This document shows positions 8,102 through 17,288 of a DNA stretch of 52,810 nt, one piece after another (the stretch's first letter is position 1; each line of letters opens with the position of its first letter). The DNA is from Firmicutes bacterium HGW-Firmicutes-4. Lineage in GTDB: Bacteria; Bacillota; Clostridia; Eubacteriales; Eubacteriaceae. The stretch is from the NCBI GenBank assembly GCA_002841405.1, contig PGZR01000009.1, positions 1 to 52,810 of the forward strand, read 5' to 3'. The notes beneath the pieces were generated by a model, which saw only the letters and a list, made by a program, of their open reading frames with translations, was not told the origin of the DNA and did no database searches. The translations under genes and the position numbers were made by a program.

Positions 8102-8458
8102 CTACTCATACTGAAAATAAACATCGCCGTCTGCTCCACCAGTCGGGGCGGCGGTACCGGACGTTATTTTTACGTGGATGTTTGCGGTATTTACATGCGT
8201 CTGTATGGGTGTTAACGCACCTTGCGTTGCGACACTAACAGGCTTATTTGCGTCGCTGGTGTTATCGCAATTGCCCAGCCCGACCTGTGTTTTTGTGACG
8301 GCGTGTGGGTTGGCGGTGTTGGCGGAGTGGTCTTCGGCCGAAGCCTCCAACGCATTGTGTTCTTCGATTAATTCGTTTCCGATAACAATTATTTTGCCGT
8401 TTATAACATCATCTATTACATCATCTGTTGTTTCAAATTCTATAAATCGATTCTCCAT
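8102..8458 (-). CDS. Tail fibre / collar-type protein
   Basis: The 118-residue protein contains the widespread phage tail-fibre repeat NPHAVTKTQVGLGNCDNTSDANKPVS, with a second short copy (ANIHVKITSGTAAPTGGADGDVYFQYE) at the end. The N-terminal region probably attaches it to the baseplate. It is short for a full fibre. Confidence 0.75.
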   Translation of the reverse strand: MENRFIEFETTDDVIDDVINGKIIVIGNELIEEHNALEASAEDHSANTANPHAVTKTQVGLGNCDNTSDANKPVSVATQGALTPIQTHVNTANIHVKITSGTAAPTGGADGDVYFQYE

Positions 8459-8471
8459 GGGTTACCCCCTT

Positions 8472-9452
8472 TCAAAATTGTTGTTTCCATGTTACTTCTA
8501 TTCGGGTATCGCTTGTTTTTGGGCTTGGTGTGGTATACATCAGGGCAATTAGAACATTGTCTGCATCGTAAAGACCATAAGCGGAAATTGTCTCTCCATT
8601 TCCCTCTGGTTGCTCTAATATTCCAAATGTTTGAGCAACGGTCCCAGACTTTGAAAATGCTTCGACGCTTTTTCTTACCACTTCCCCGGGAATTGACGTC
8701 AATGCAATATCAACCGCCTTTGGATCTCCGGTCACAGAATTATGGCCACCGGTACCAAATCCAATTTGCGTAATGGTTGGGAAAGTTCCAAGGCTTGTTA
8801 TTTTAGCGGCACCAACCATTGTTATCGTCCCGGTCAAAATCGTGATCGGTTCGCACCAATGCACCGCGACGCCGCCTGCCTTGATAAAGCTCATCATTTT
8901 CTTTGTCTCATTCATGGCATCGAGAATCTTTTGCTCGGCATCAGAATAGATAAACTTATAACCGCCGTCAAATTTCCTTGATCCATCAAACTTTAAACGT
9001 CCATCAAAGAATATTCGGTCATCAATCAAGCCTTTATACTGATCCCTAACATCCTGAAAGAAATTAATATACCGAACCTCGACCGCGGCCGGTTCGTTCC
9101 CGTAGGTTGGGTTATCCCACGCCTCGCGGACGGTCAGGAAGTTATCGCCTAACAGCACCGATAAAACATCGTTAAGTGTTTCAATCTGGCCCCCGGATAG
9201 GTTCGCTCGAATTTTTACTTTCAGATACAACCGATAGGTCACATCATCCATGGACCCACGCTCTTGGAGCACATTCTTGCCAATGTTATCCAAGGTTACG
9301 CCGGTCGCATTGTCTATTTTCCGATATAGTTCTATAGTCTCAAGGGCCTTTTTCAGCTCATCAATTTCCATATCAATGATTGATAAGAGCTTCCCCATAT
9401 TTGATGTGGGATCACGCTTGTAATTACTTGTCAGCCTTTTTGCTAGTTTCAT
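8472..9452 (-). CDS. Tail protein next to gpJ (YmfQ/DUF2612 type)
   Basis: The 326-residue protein begins with a helical block (residues 1-100: DMEIDELKKALETIELYRKIDNATGVTLDNIGKNVLQERG), typical of the protein encoded directly after baseplate J in PBSX- and Mu-like tails. A beta-rich C-terminal half follows. It overlaps the J-like gene by 4 bases. The role is probably baseplate wedge or fibre attachment. Confidence 0.7.
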   Translation of the reverse strand: MKLAKRLTSNYKRDPTSNMGKLLSIIDMEIDELKKALETIELYRKIDNATGVTLDNIGKNVLQERGSMDDVTYRLYLKVKIRANLSGGQIETLNDVLSVLLGDNFLTVREAWDNPTYGNEPAAVEVRYINFFQDVRDQYKGLIDDRIFFDGRLKFDGSRKFDGGYKFIYSDAEQKILDAMNETKKMMSFIKAGGVAVHWCEPITILTGTITMVGAAKITSLGTFPTITQIGFGTGGHNSVTGDPKAVDIALTSIPGEVVRKSVEAFSKSGTVAQTFGILEQPEGNGETISAYGLYDADNVLIALMYTTPSPKTSDTRIEVTWKQQF

Positions 9453-10627
9453 GCGATCACCACTTTGGCATAATCCGTTATGGCCACTGAGTAGGTTCCA
9501 ATATTTATATTTGCTTCAGCAAAGGTCGTATTATCGGTCGACAACGTCACGACAACATCAGTAACCCCGCTGACTTTGTGGCATAGGCCAATAATCTTGG
9601 TAAAGATCACATCTTTCTCAAGCCCCAACCCCGGATAAATAGCGCCATCCGCATCAGCGCCGCCGATATAGCTGACAATCGCTGTTTGAATGACCGTATC
9701 GCCATCGATTGGGTAAATGCTGGTATCTTTGGTTAAAGTAACGTGCACATAAACAGGTACCTCGGTTGCCCGGGTGAACCCGACCTGGTGGACTTCGCCC
9801 TTGCTATCCGTTACCGGAATAACCGTTGTTCCGAATGCTTGGATGCCACCAGACTTCGTTTCCAGTATCGTTTTCGCAATCTCCGCATCAGCACCACCAT
9901 AAACAAAGCAACTTACGCATTTTGGTGGGATGCCGTCAACCGTGGCAACTGTTTCATTTTCTGTTACATCTGCATCGATCACGCCATTCAGATTGATTAA
10001 CGCTGCCTGGATACTTGGCGGTGTCGAACTGCCGCCCATGGCGATGGATTTATCATATCGGGTTCTAAAGGCCGTTGGTGTCTCCACCGCACTGCCACCG
10101 TATGTGTCCAGGGCATTAGTAACCGACGTAACCCCAGCCATTGAATTAACAATCGTGGTTATGGTACCAGCCGCCACATTTCCAGAAACGCCGACATCAA
10201 TCGCCTGGATATTCACATCAATTACGCCAGTACCGCCTATCGTCGCCTGCTGCAGTGTCCAGAACTGAACATTGTTACAGGCAATAACAAAGCTGGCCGG
10301 TATTAGCGTCCCCGGGGCACCGGTAAATGTTACGATCCCTTTCGCATATCCGGCCGCTTTTCGTGAAATGCTGATATACTGGCCGACATTGTCCAGCTGA
10401 TAACCCTCCGCGGTGTCTTTGTAGGCTGAATAATAGACGTTTTCTGCTTCCTGCCACGTTATCCCTAATTCAAAGGAAATAATCATTAGAATCATGCCAA
10501 GCGGGCTATTGACGTTCACATTAACATCGCTTCCAAAAACACCCTTGGCGTTTGATTGCAGCGACTCCAATATATCGATCTGTCGTTTTCGCTTAAATCC
10601 TTTTTCGGTTAATCCGAAATCACTCAC
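9449..10627 (-). CDS. Baseplate J-like protein (XkdT)
   Basis: The 392-residue protein has the typical gpJ text: an N-terminal helix with NSPLGMILMIISFELGITWQEAENVYYSAYKDTAEGYQLDN, GAPGTLIPASFVIAC in the middle, and ETPTAFRTRYDKSIAMGGSSTPPSIQAAL. It builds the baseplate wedge of contractile tails. It overlaps both neighbours by 4 bases, which indicates tight translational coupling. Confidence 0.9.
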   Translation of the reverse strand: MSDFGLTEKGFKRKRQIDILESLQSNAKGVFGSDVNVNVNSPLGMILMIISFELGITWQEAENVYYSAYKDTAEGYQLDNVGQYISISRKAAGYAKGIVTFTGAPGTLIPASFVIACNNVQFWTLQQATIGGTGVIDVNIQAIDVGVSGNVAAGTITTIVNSMAGVTSVTNALDTYGGSAVETPTAFRTRYDKSIAMGGSSTPPSIQAALINLNGVIDADVTENETVATVDGIPPKCVSCFVYGGADAEIAKTILETKSGGIQAFGTTVIPVTDSKGEVHQVGFTRATEVPVYVHVTLTKDTSIYPIDGDTVIQTAIVSYIGGADADGAIYPGLGLEKDVIFTKIIGLCHKVSGVTDVVVTLSTDNTTFAEANINIGTYSVAITDYAKVVIA

Positions 10628-10977
10628 AATATCACCTCGCTTTCCAGCGTTTCTCCGGTTGTTTTAATAATCTTTGAACTAATCGCAATCTTCCGGTCGC
10701 TGCGATCTTTGCTAATTTTCAAATCTGTAATCCGTTTGAACCGGGCATCGTAGGTGACGGCATCGACCATGGCCAGCAGGATCATATCATTTCTGGGGTT
10801 CTTGACCTTCAGCACGTCATATTCAAAGCCGAAATCAGGGGCCATAAAGAACTCGCCTTTATTGGTCGAAAACGTTCGCTCAAGAGCCTGCACTTCTTCG
10901 CCAGGGCCTTCGACCATTTCCAATACGCCCTGGTTATTAAACACCAGATCATCGTCAACGATTTTTAATGTTTTCAC
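10624..10977 (-). CDS. gp25-like baseplate protein (XkdS/DUF2634)
   Basis: The 117 residues match the gp25/XkdS group: DDDLVFNNQGVLEMVEGPGEEVQALERTFSTNKGEFFMAPDFGFEY, then the helix MILLAMVDAVTYDARF. gp25-type proteins link the J-like wedge to the sheath. Four-base overlaps on both sides place it firmly in the baseplate operon. Confidence 0.85.
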   Translation of the reverse strand: MKTLKIVDDDLVFNNQGVLEMVEGPGEEVQALERTFSTNKGEFFMAPDFGFEYDVLKVKNPRNDMILLAMVDAVTYDARFKRITDLKISKDRSDRKIAISSKIIKTTGETLESEVIL

Positions 10978-11285
10978 GAATCAACCACCCCCAAAATAAT
11001 GGCATCTGACAGGTTATCCTTGCCAAATGCCACCAAAACCGTATTGCCTACCTGTAAAGGTATTTCTATTTCGACAACAGCTCCAGCCGAGTTTAAACCC
11101 CACTCTTTCAGCTTTTTGACGCTGCCAATCTCCGGGTATTCTACCGCGCCGGTAACGTAATTTTTTACCGGTATTGGCCTAACAGATAAAGGAGAAAGGT
11201 TTGTAACCGTGCATTGCATCGTCGTGTTTAATTCGGCCAACCGGTCTTTAATGATTCTTTTTATTAATATATCGAGTTCGTACAT
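10974..11285 (-). CDS. XkdR-like baseplate protein (DUF2577)
   Basis: The 103 residues show an N-terminal helix (LDILIKRIIKDRLAELNTTM), an OB-like beta section with SPLSVRPIPVKNY, and a closing GNTVLVAFGKDNLSDAIILG, as in the DUF2577/XkdR family. The position between hub and gp25 fits. Confidence 0.8.
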   Translation of the reverse strand: MYELDILIKRIIKDRLAELNTTMQCTVTNLSPLSVRPIPVKNYVTGAVEYPEIGSVKKLKEWGLNSAGAVVEIEIPLQVGNTVLVAFGKDNLSDAIILGVVDS

Positions 11286-11295
11286 GGTGTTTCTC

Positions 11296-12936
11296 CTAAT
11301 CTAAAATATCGTCATAGGCTGACGTTTGGCAGTGAACAAACCCGCTCGAATAGTAGCGAATCGTGCCAAGTCCAACGTTTTGAGCTGCATTATAAAGATA
11401 ATCAACCCCAGCGCCCGGGATGTATCCGTCGCAGGCTCTGCCGTAAAGATGTTCTGAGTTCGGAACGCCGTCATCAATGTTATTCTGATGCTCGCACCGG
11501 GCGGCGGATGTAATCACAAACTCCTGACCAGTGTTCTCACACACTTGATTAAGTTTGTCCTTCAGCTCCTGCACGCAATCTAGACCACAGCCACAGGCGC
11601 ACTTAAATGCACCTTCTGAAAAATGATTGGTTCCAGAATAATTCGAACTACCGGATGCATTACCGCCATCCCACGCATATACAGCCAAGGCATACTCAAT
11701 CCGAGCGCCCATTGCATCGCCACCAGAACGCTCAAACGCTTGTTCAAACAGCCTTGCTGCTTGTTCCGGATCTGTCAGGCTTTTGAATGCGTCCAAACTC
11801 GGCAAATCTGTATAAATCGGAAAGCAATCAGATTCAGCGCCAGTTGTCACTTCAATGTAAAAATAATCAAGCTGCAGTTGCATGTCATTCGCGGCGCAAT
11901 TATTAGCGGTCGCGTAAGCTTCTAGCCCCTCGCGCCGACCACCAAGCCATTGCAACAAACCATAAGCACCAGACGAGCTGTTTTCAGCGTTGGGATCATA
12001 CCCAGATTCCAGCTCCATATTCCCCATAACGCCGGCCGTCGCAGCCTTGGAAAATCCTTTATTAATCAAGAATGTCCAAATGCGGCCTTTGGGTGTGTTT
12101 TCTCCGGCTCCGGCCACCGCTTTGACCGGCGGCACATATCGAGAAACCTCATCCGTCGGGTAGCAATTAACCACCGTCGAGAAATTGCCGCTGTGGGTCC
12201 CGTTCTCAACCCGGAATAAGCCAGACAGATACCGGCTTTCTAGCCGGAACACAGAGCCAACCGTCAGCATTGGGTTAAGAAGGGATGTTACTCTATAGCC
12301 CGTGGCCCCGTTCGAATCTGTATAGGCTTCCGGACTTCCGATTAATCCGGTACTGGCATTTAATAAAATCCCGGTATCAATTTCATAGACTGAATCGACA
12401 ATATAGATAATATTGCATCGTACAAACATGAATGAATTTGTTTCGGCCACAAGCTGTTTGAGCGCCGAATCAATAGTTCCGCTGATCACCTTACCATCGG
12501 TATAGGTGATATCGCTGGTTAATTTGACCGTCCCAACTTCAAGCCCGACCTTGCTAAGTAAATCTTTGGCAATATAACTGGCCTGTGTCCCGGGCGCGTA
12601 AGAAAGTGACACGATCTGTGTCAAAATCACGCTGATATCCGGCGTTACCATAAGCTTAAGGGCCCGGTCGACTTTATCGCTCGATGTTTCAATGTCCGAA
12701 ATCTTCCCCGATAATACGTTTCCCAAATTACCGTTATATCCGGCGTTTAATATCAACGTTTGACCATCTCTAATATTGCGAATGGTTTCCGGGGTAAGAT
12801 TGTAAATCGTGACGTCATTTACCGGCTGCTCATCGTCTTTATTAAATGCGATATTGAAATCAGTTTCCAGATCCGGCATTATGACGCCATTTATAATTAA
12901 CTGCTTTTGTCGCTTGAATAAATTACTCACTGGCAC
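11296..12936 (-). CDS. Tail hub protein with lysozyme and M15 peptidase domains (XkdQ-like)
   Basis: Residues 1-270 form the XkdQ/gp27-like hub (SNLFKRQKQLIINGVIMP start, PDISVILTQIVSLSYAPGTQASYIAKDLL). Residues about 283-420 match the phage tail lysozyme domain (GRIWTFLINKGFSKAATAGVMGNMELESGYDP), with E308 or E310 a likely catalytic acid. Residues about 444-546 are an M15 peptidase with H496 and D503 (HLYGRACD) and H535 (FVHC). The protein probably opens the cell wall during DNA injection. The stop codon is TAG. The domain layout mirrors the endolysin: one glycosidase plus one M15 peptidase. Confidence 0.9.
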   Translation of the reverse strand: MPVSNLFKRQKQLIINGVIMPDLETDFNIAFNKDDEQPVNDVTIYNLTPETIRNIRDGQTLILNAGYNGNLGNVLSGKISDIETSSDKVDRALKLMVTPDISVILTQIVSLSYAPGTQASYIAKDLLSKVGLEVGTVKLTSDITYTDGKVISGTIDSALKQLVAETNSFMFVRCNIIYIVDSVYEIDTGILLNASTGLIGSPEAYTDSNGATGYRVTSLLNPMLTVGSVFRLESRYLSGLFRVENGTHSGNFSTVVNCYPTDEVSRYVPPVKAVAGAGENTPKGRIWTFLINKGFSKAATAGVMGNMELESGYDPNAENSSSGAYGLLQWLGGRREGLEAYATANNCAANDMQLQLDYFYIEVTTGAESDCFPIYTDLPSLDAFKSLTDPEQAARLFEQAFERSGGDAMGARIEYALAVYAWDGGNASGSSNYSGTNHFSEGAFKCACGCGLDCVQELKDKLNQVCENTGQEFVITSAARCEHQNNIDDGVPNSEHLYGRACDGYIPGAGVDYLYNAAQNVGLGTIRYYSSGFVHCQTSAYDDILD

Positions 12937-13234
12937 TACCCACGTATAGGAATACCGTCACATTTAAGTTATCCCAGGTAATCCGATCAGCTTGACCGGT
13001 TGGGTCCATCGGCGTGACGCTTGGGAAATTTAGATAGCCATGGCCACTTAGAATCGGTTTGTTGAGAACCAGCTTTTCTCCGGTTGTCAATACTTCGCCT
13101 GTGCTGTCAGTGACTGCCACGGTGAAGAAATCCTTGACCGCGTTGTAATGAATCTCTAAATTAAAAGTGGTCTTATTCAGGCGGATATCGAACTTATACG
13201 GGATCATCGTCTTATCAATGCTGATATAGTTCAT
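12923..13234 (-). CDS. Baseplate plug-type protein
   Basis: The 103 residues form a compact beta-rich protein (DKTMIPYKFDIRLNKTTFNLEIHYN...LTTGEKLVLNKPIL...RITWDNLNVTVFLYV). This pattern is typical of the phage baseplate plug family encoded before the hub. It overlaps both neighbours. Confidence 0.75.
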   Translation of the reverse strand: MNYISIDKTMIPYKFDIRLNKTTFNLEIHYNAVKDFFTVAVTDSTGEVLTTGEKLVLNKPILSGHGYLNFPSVTPMDPTGQADRITWDNLNVTVFLYVGSASE

Positions 13235-14085
13235 TCTCGAAGTACCGCCTGCAATCCACCGTTTTTCAGGTTATTCATTTGCGTCGATACAAATGCTTCA
13301 TCGATTACCGTCACCACTCCGGTTGCAATACCGACTTCCTTTAGTGCCAACGTAAAAGCAGCGCCCCCTTTAAGGGAAACGCTGCGATCGGTTGTAAATG
13401 AAGAAATCAACATATTTTGAGCTGTATCGACGCCAACATACCGGAGCAAAGCAATGTCTTTGACATAGCCCCGGATTATTTCAATTTTTTCCTGGGCATC
13501 ATCACCTACGATAATGCCGCTAACATTCATGGTCGTTGGGTTGTTCTGGGCGTGGTCACTGATGGTTCCGCCCTCAATGGGCTTGTCGGTAATTTCATTA
13601 CTCACGGTGGCGCTTTCGCCGGTGGTTGAGGTAAATATCACATCACCCAGCTTACACTTTAGACTATCCTCATACCATTTTTTAAACGCCTCATTGCTCG
13701 CAGCGTCGACGATCTGAATCTCGACTGCTTCCATGCGGAGCGATTGCCCAACCGATCCAACAATGGCACCATCTATTGCCCAATCCGTCCAGCCGACGTT
13801 TTCCACATGAACCCGGTACCAGACATGCATTTCAGTATCGTCCAGAAGCTCAATTTTGAAGGCCTCCATTCGGAGACCCTGTCCTTCGGTTCCGGCGACT
13901 TCTCCCCGGCTCACCCAGTCCTGCCAGCCCACGTTCTGGACGTGAGCTTTATACCGCAACCGGTAATCGGAGTTGATAATCAAAGCTTCTAGCCTCAAAC
14001 CAAGGCCAGTGGTACCGATTGTCTCGCCATCACTTTTAAACTCAGTCCATCCAACGTTTTGCACATGGGCTTTTCCTTCTATCAT
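13231..14085 (-). CDS. ChW-repeat baseplate protein
   Basis: The 284-residue protein starts with three ChW repeats (about 1-42, 43-87 and 88-132), each with AHVQNVGW or VHVENVGW and (L/F)RMEA or LRLEA. The C-terminal part (about 135-284) resembles phage baseplate/Dit-like proteins encoded after the tape measure: VSNEITDKPIEGGTISDH, NPTTMNVSGIIVG and SLKGGAAFTLALKEV. There is no signal peptide, so the repeats must act on the virion. I infer that they help the tail tip bind the host envelope, since ChW repeats also occur in the endolysin and in the nearby secreted protein. Confidence 0.8.
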   Translation of the reverse strand: MIEGKAHVQNVGWTEFKSDGETIGTTGLGLRLEALIINSDYRLRYKAHVQNVGWQDWVSRGEVAGTEGQGLRMEAFKIELLDDTEMHVWYRVHVENVGWTDWAIDGAIVGSVGQSLRMEAVEIQIVDAASNEAFKKWYEDSLKCKLGDVIFTSTTGESATVSNEITDKPIEGGTISDHAQNNPTTMNVSGIIVGDDAQEKIEIIRGYVKDIALLRYVGVDTAQNMLISSFTTDRSVSLKGGAAFTLALKEVGIATGVVTVIDEAFVSTQMNNLKNGGLQAVLRE

Positions 14086-14094
14086 ACTGCCCTC

Positions 14095-16377
14095 CTATGC
14101 CGTTACTGGCGGATTTCTCAAGTTTAACTTTTTGAGATATCGTTCCATTTTTGCTTCCCACGCATCCGCCGCCGAGTCGACAATTTCATTAACATCTGCA
14201 CCATTGCCGACACTTATGTGAATTTCTGTTTTGAAGGTGATCGGGGCGCTGCTGCCAGAACCTGAACGGACAGACATTTTTGTTCCTGATTTTGCGGAAA
14301 CTGGGTTATCGGATTCACCGATTCCTGCACCCCCGCCGCTTATTCCGATGCTCATATCTGTGCTTAATCCGGAAAGTGCGTTATTAACCAAGTAAGCGTT
14401 GCTTGTAATTCCTCCCGCTAATCCGCGCATCATATCAGGCATCCATTCCTCGTAGTAATGTAGCGGACCCTCATCAGGTCTTGAGAAGTGTAAAAATGCC
14501 GTGATTTTATCGGCGACCGCTTGAACCGCGCTGCCAACAGAATCTGTGGCACCCATGATCCCATCAACTAGCCCCTGAACCATGTCAGAACCCCATTCGA
14601 GGAACTGCCCGGGCAATCCAGCTACGTAAGACACAGCCCCTTCGAAAGCACCATTGATAGACCCGGATACTCCACTAAATGATTCGCCAATTCCGGCTGA
14701 TATGCCCGAGAAAAACCCCACTGCGCCATTCCATGTATTTGTAACGCCATCATATGCGCCAGTAAATATAATCCCAATGGAATTTCCCGCAGACGAAATC
14801 CCTGCTTGGATATTCGTTCCAACTTGACCGAAAAACGTTCCGACACTACTCCATGCGCTTTTAGCATTTTCTGCCCCAATAAAAAAAGCCGTCAAATTCT
14901 CAACGACCCCTACAATTGATGATCCAACACCTTTTACGCTATCAGCAACGCCTCCCCAATTACCAGTGCCCAAGGACGTCCAGAAGTTGGCAATATTTTG
15001 AACCCATGATGCCACACTTAGAACAACCCCAGCACCAGCACTCTCGACTTGAATCCAAAGATTCAGGAGGTTGCCGGCCCATTCGCCCAGTTGCCCAGGA
15101 TTGAATTCTTCGTTATTTCTGTTTACGGTATTAAAGAATAAGTCCCAAGATGTTTTCAATGAGGCAAAACTTGCTTGAATGTTCGGTGTATTTTCTTCGA
15201 CTTTTTTCTTTATTCCATCATAAGCCGCATTAAATCCATCGCAGGCGGTTCGAAATCCATCCCCAACCATATAAATAATTGAATCCAATCCGCTCAGCGC
15301 TGCGGGATCTCCGATGCCCTGGAATCCATCAGTCAAAAACGTTACCTTTTCTCCGGCGGTTTTCAGTCCATCAGTCAAATTCTTCATAACACCAACGGCC
15401 ATGCCAAGGGCTGGTTTCCCGATAACGCCAAGGAAATCTGACCAAGCTTGCTTGACGTTCCCGACTTGGTTTTCCCAACCGTCAGCTTCTCTTGCGGCCT
15501 GACCAGTCGCTCCGGCTAACTTTTGCATATTTTGAGCATATTCCAGACGTGTCGCCTGTTTCGTCGCTTCATCCAACTCAGACCACGCGCCAGTTGAACT
15601 GACAAGACCTTTCTGGATCGCATATTGAGCCATTTGAGTGTCATTTGCAAAAAGCCCGATAGACTCGCCGCCTTCATAATTCCCCTTAATAAAGCTCGCT
15701 AAGGCGCTATTTGCATCTGCATAAGATTTATCATAAAATGCCGCTGCATCTGCGCTGGCTGTTACCGCTTCGGTTGCTTTTGCCATGGATGATTCAGTAT
15801 CAAAGCCTAAGCCTTTAAACATCGACGTCATCTGAGCCATGGATGGTTTTAATCTGTTTGGTACCATTCCAAATTGACCCGACATACTATCGACCGCTTT
15901 TTGGGCCGCTGGCTCTAAATCGCCAAATGTTTGAGTGAACTGTGAGGAAATAGCTTTAGCTGAACCAGCCGATTCCAATGCAGCCGCCCCAAATTCGATT
16001 ATTTTATCTATTGCAAACGTCGCTACTATCGCCGCCCCGGCAGCTTTAGCTTTACCAATCAGTGAGTCAAAACTGACGCCGTTGATATCGTTTATTGATT
16101 TTTTCGCCTTCGCTGACCCGGAGCTGCTTGTCCGGTCAATCTCTGACCACGCCTTTTTCATCGCGTCTGATTGGTCCATGCCAGCCTTGCGATAAGCGGC
16201 TGCTAAACTCGCGGCTTGTGATCTTTGACTTTTGGCGCTGTTGTCTGCCGCTGATTCCATTTCTTTATAAGACGATGCTACATTGGCTTTCATTTTGTCG
16301 GCTGCGTTGTCCATGGCTTTTATGCCAGACGTATCACTTTTAAATCCGATACTAAACGCCATATTCCGTAAATCCAT
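14095..16377 (-). CDS. Tail tape measure protein
   Basis: The 760-residue protein has an N-terminal coiled coil (IKAMDNAADKMKANVASSYKEMESAAD), Ala/Gly/Ser-rich helices, hydrophobic stretches around 115-135 and 450-480, and the recurring Trp-containing text of small-phage tape measures (WNGAVGFFSGISAGIGESFSG). Tape measures set tail length and are ejected at infection. It lies directly after the tail chaperone pair, as expected. Confidence 0.9.
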   Translation of the reverse strand: MDLRNMAFSIGFKSDTSGIKAMDNAADKMKANVASSYKEMESAADNSAKSQRSQAASLAAAYRKAGMDQSDAMKKAWSEIDRTSSSGSAKAKKSINDINGVSFDSLIGKAKAAGAAIVATFAIDKIIEFGAAALESAGSAKAISSQFTQTFGDLEPAAQKAVDSMSGQFGMVPNRLKPSMAQMTSMFKGLGFDTESSMAKATEAVTASADAAAFYDKSYADANSALASFIKGNYEGGESIGLFANDTQMAQYAIQKGLVSSTGAWSELDEATKQATRLEYAQNMQKLAGATGQAAREADGWENQVGNVKQAWSDFLGVIGKPALGMAVGVMKNLTDGLKTAGEKVTFLTDGFQGIGDPAALSGLDSIIYMVGDGFRTACDGFNAAYDGIKKKVEENTPNIQASFASLKTSWDLFFNTVNRNNEEFNPGQLGEWAGNLLNLWIQVESAGAGVVLSVASWVQNIANFWTSLGTGNWGGVADSVKGVGSSIVGVVENLTAFFIGAENAKSAWSSVGTFFGQVGTNIQAGISSAGNSIGIIFTGAYDGVTNTWNGAVGFFSGISAGIGESFSGVSGSINGAFEGAVSYVAGLPGQFLEWGSDMVQGLVDGIMGATDSVGSAVQAVADKITAFLHFSRPDEGPLHYYEEWMPDMMRGLAGGITSNAYLVNNALSGLSTDMSIGISGGGAGIGESDNPVSAKSGTKMSVRSGSGSSAPITFKTEIHISVGNGADVNEIVDSAADAWEAKMERYLKKLNLRNPPVTA

Positions 16378-16410
16378 CTATTTAACCTCCTTTCCGCCAT
16401 GGTGGCACAT

Positions 16411-16588
16411 TTAATCAGCACCACCATTTTTGCTTTCTTCCAGAAGTTGCTGATAGTAATCCAAGGCTGCATTCGCTTCCAAGAGATCTTCAGCATCCAT
16501 GCTCGAAACATCTCCATAAGACATGCCGCCCTCAAAGATAAGGCGCCAGATAAACCATCCTTCTTTAGCTAAATCCTCATAGTATTGA
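16411..16588 (-). CDS. Frameshift extension of the tail assembly chaperone (GT part)
   Basis: In the +1 frame relative to the chaperone gene an open frame begins near the slip site and encodes about 58 residues (QYYEDLAKEGWFIWRLIFEGG ... LDYYQQLLEESKNGGAD, stop TAA at 16413-16411). No ribosome-binding site or start codon precedes it. A +1 shift on CCC-T (CCC at 16591-16589) would give a product of about 144 residues, the usual size of XkdN-like chaperones. Whether the shift is programmed is inference. Confidence 0.7.
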
Positions 16589-16849
16589 GGGCGATTTTCC
16601 GTTTGCGTACTGTTGAAAGTTGATGGCGAAATCCATCACCGCTTCTACCTCTTCATACTCGTCAAAATCATCCATGCTCACTTGCGGGTTTACAATGATA
16701 TGTTTAAAGATCTCATCATAGAAAGCGTGCGGGATTCTCATGCCGTTTTTATCGGTAGTTCGGTACTGAATTTTAAGCCACTCCCGAGGCGGGACCTTCT
16801 GAAATGTGTACTCCTGACCATTTATCGTTTCTTTTTCTGTTAATGCCAT
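16577..16849 (-). CDS. Tail assembly chaperone, short form (XkdN/gpG-like)
   Basis: The 90-residue protein (MALTEKETINGQEYTFQKVPPREWLKIQYRT...) lies between the tail tube and the tape measure. This is where caudoviruses encode gpG/gpGT-type chaperones that coat the tape measure before tube polymerisation. The zero frame ends in TGA at 16579-16577, shortly after a CCC codon. The downstream reading frame in +1 continues with a matching domain. Confidence 0.75.
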   Translation of the reverse strand: MALTEKETINGQEYTFQKVPPREWLKIQYRTTDKNGMRIPHAFYDEIFKHIIVNPQVSMDDFDEYEEVEAVMDFAINFQQYANGKSPSIL

Positions 16850-16870
16850 CTTTATTTCTCCTTATTTGTA

Positions 16871-17272
16871 TTATTGAGTTGTGTAGTCTGCTGCTGCGAA
16901 TTCATATTCACGTTCCGTTGACTTGGGACCGTATTTTTTAACCGCCGTCTTCTTGACTCTTGCCTGGGTGCAACTTGCATTAATACCGCCCGTGTTTAAA
17001 TCAACAAGCTGAACCGGGACGATCGTCCCCTCTCTGGCCCATTTTTCATAAACAGCACACGTCGGCGATGTCTGCTGCAGTTTGATCTTAAAATAACCAG
17101 TGCTGTTATTTGTGTCCGACCACTCAACGTCGCCTTTCATCCCAACCGATTCGGTAAATGCATCTACATTAGGTCCGCACTCCATGGCATCACCTTCTGC
17201 TAGACCCGTTGCAATCCGGCCGTCGGCAACAAAATTAGTATTTTTCCCGTTGTAAGTTTTTGCTTCCGCCAT
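16871..17272 (-). CDS. Tail tube protein (XkdM-like)
   Basis: The 133-residue beta-rich protein follows the sheath gene, as tube genes do in contractile tails. Recognisable parts are TYNGKNTNFVADGRIATGLAEGD at the start and VEWSDTNNSTGYFKIKLQQTSPTCAVYEKW in the middle, similar in layout to DUF3277/XkdM tube proteins. It forms the inner tube. Confidence 0.75.
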   Translation of the reverse strand: MAEAKTYNGKNTNFVADGRIATGLAEGDAMECGPNVDAFTESVGMKGDVEWSDTNNSTGYFKIKLQQTSPTCAVYEKWAREGTIVPVQLVDLNTGGINASCTQARVKKTAVKKYGPKSTEREYEFAAADYTTQ

Positions 17273-17288
17273 TTCTCATCATCCTTTC

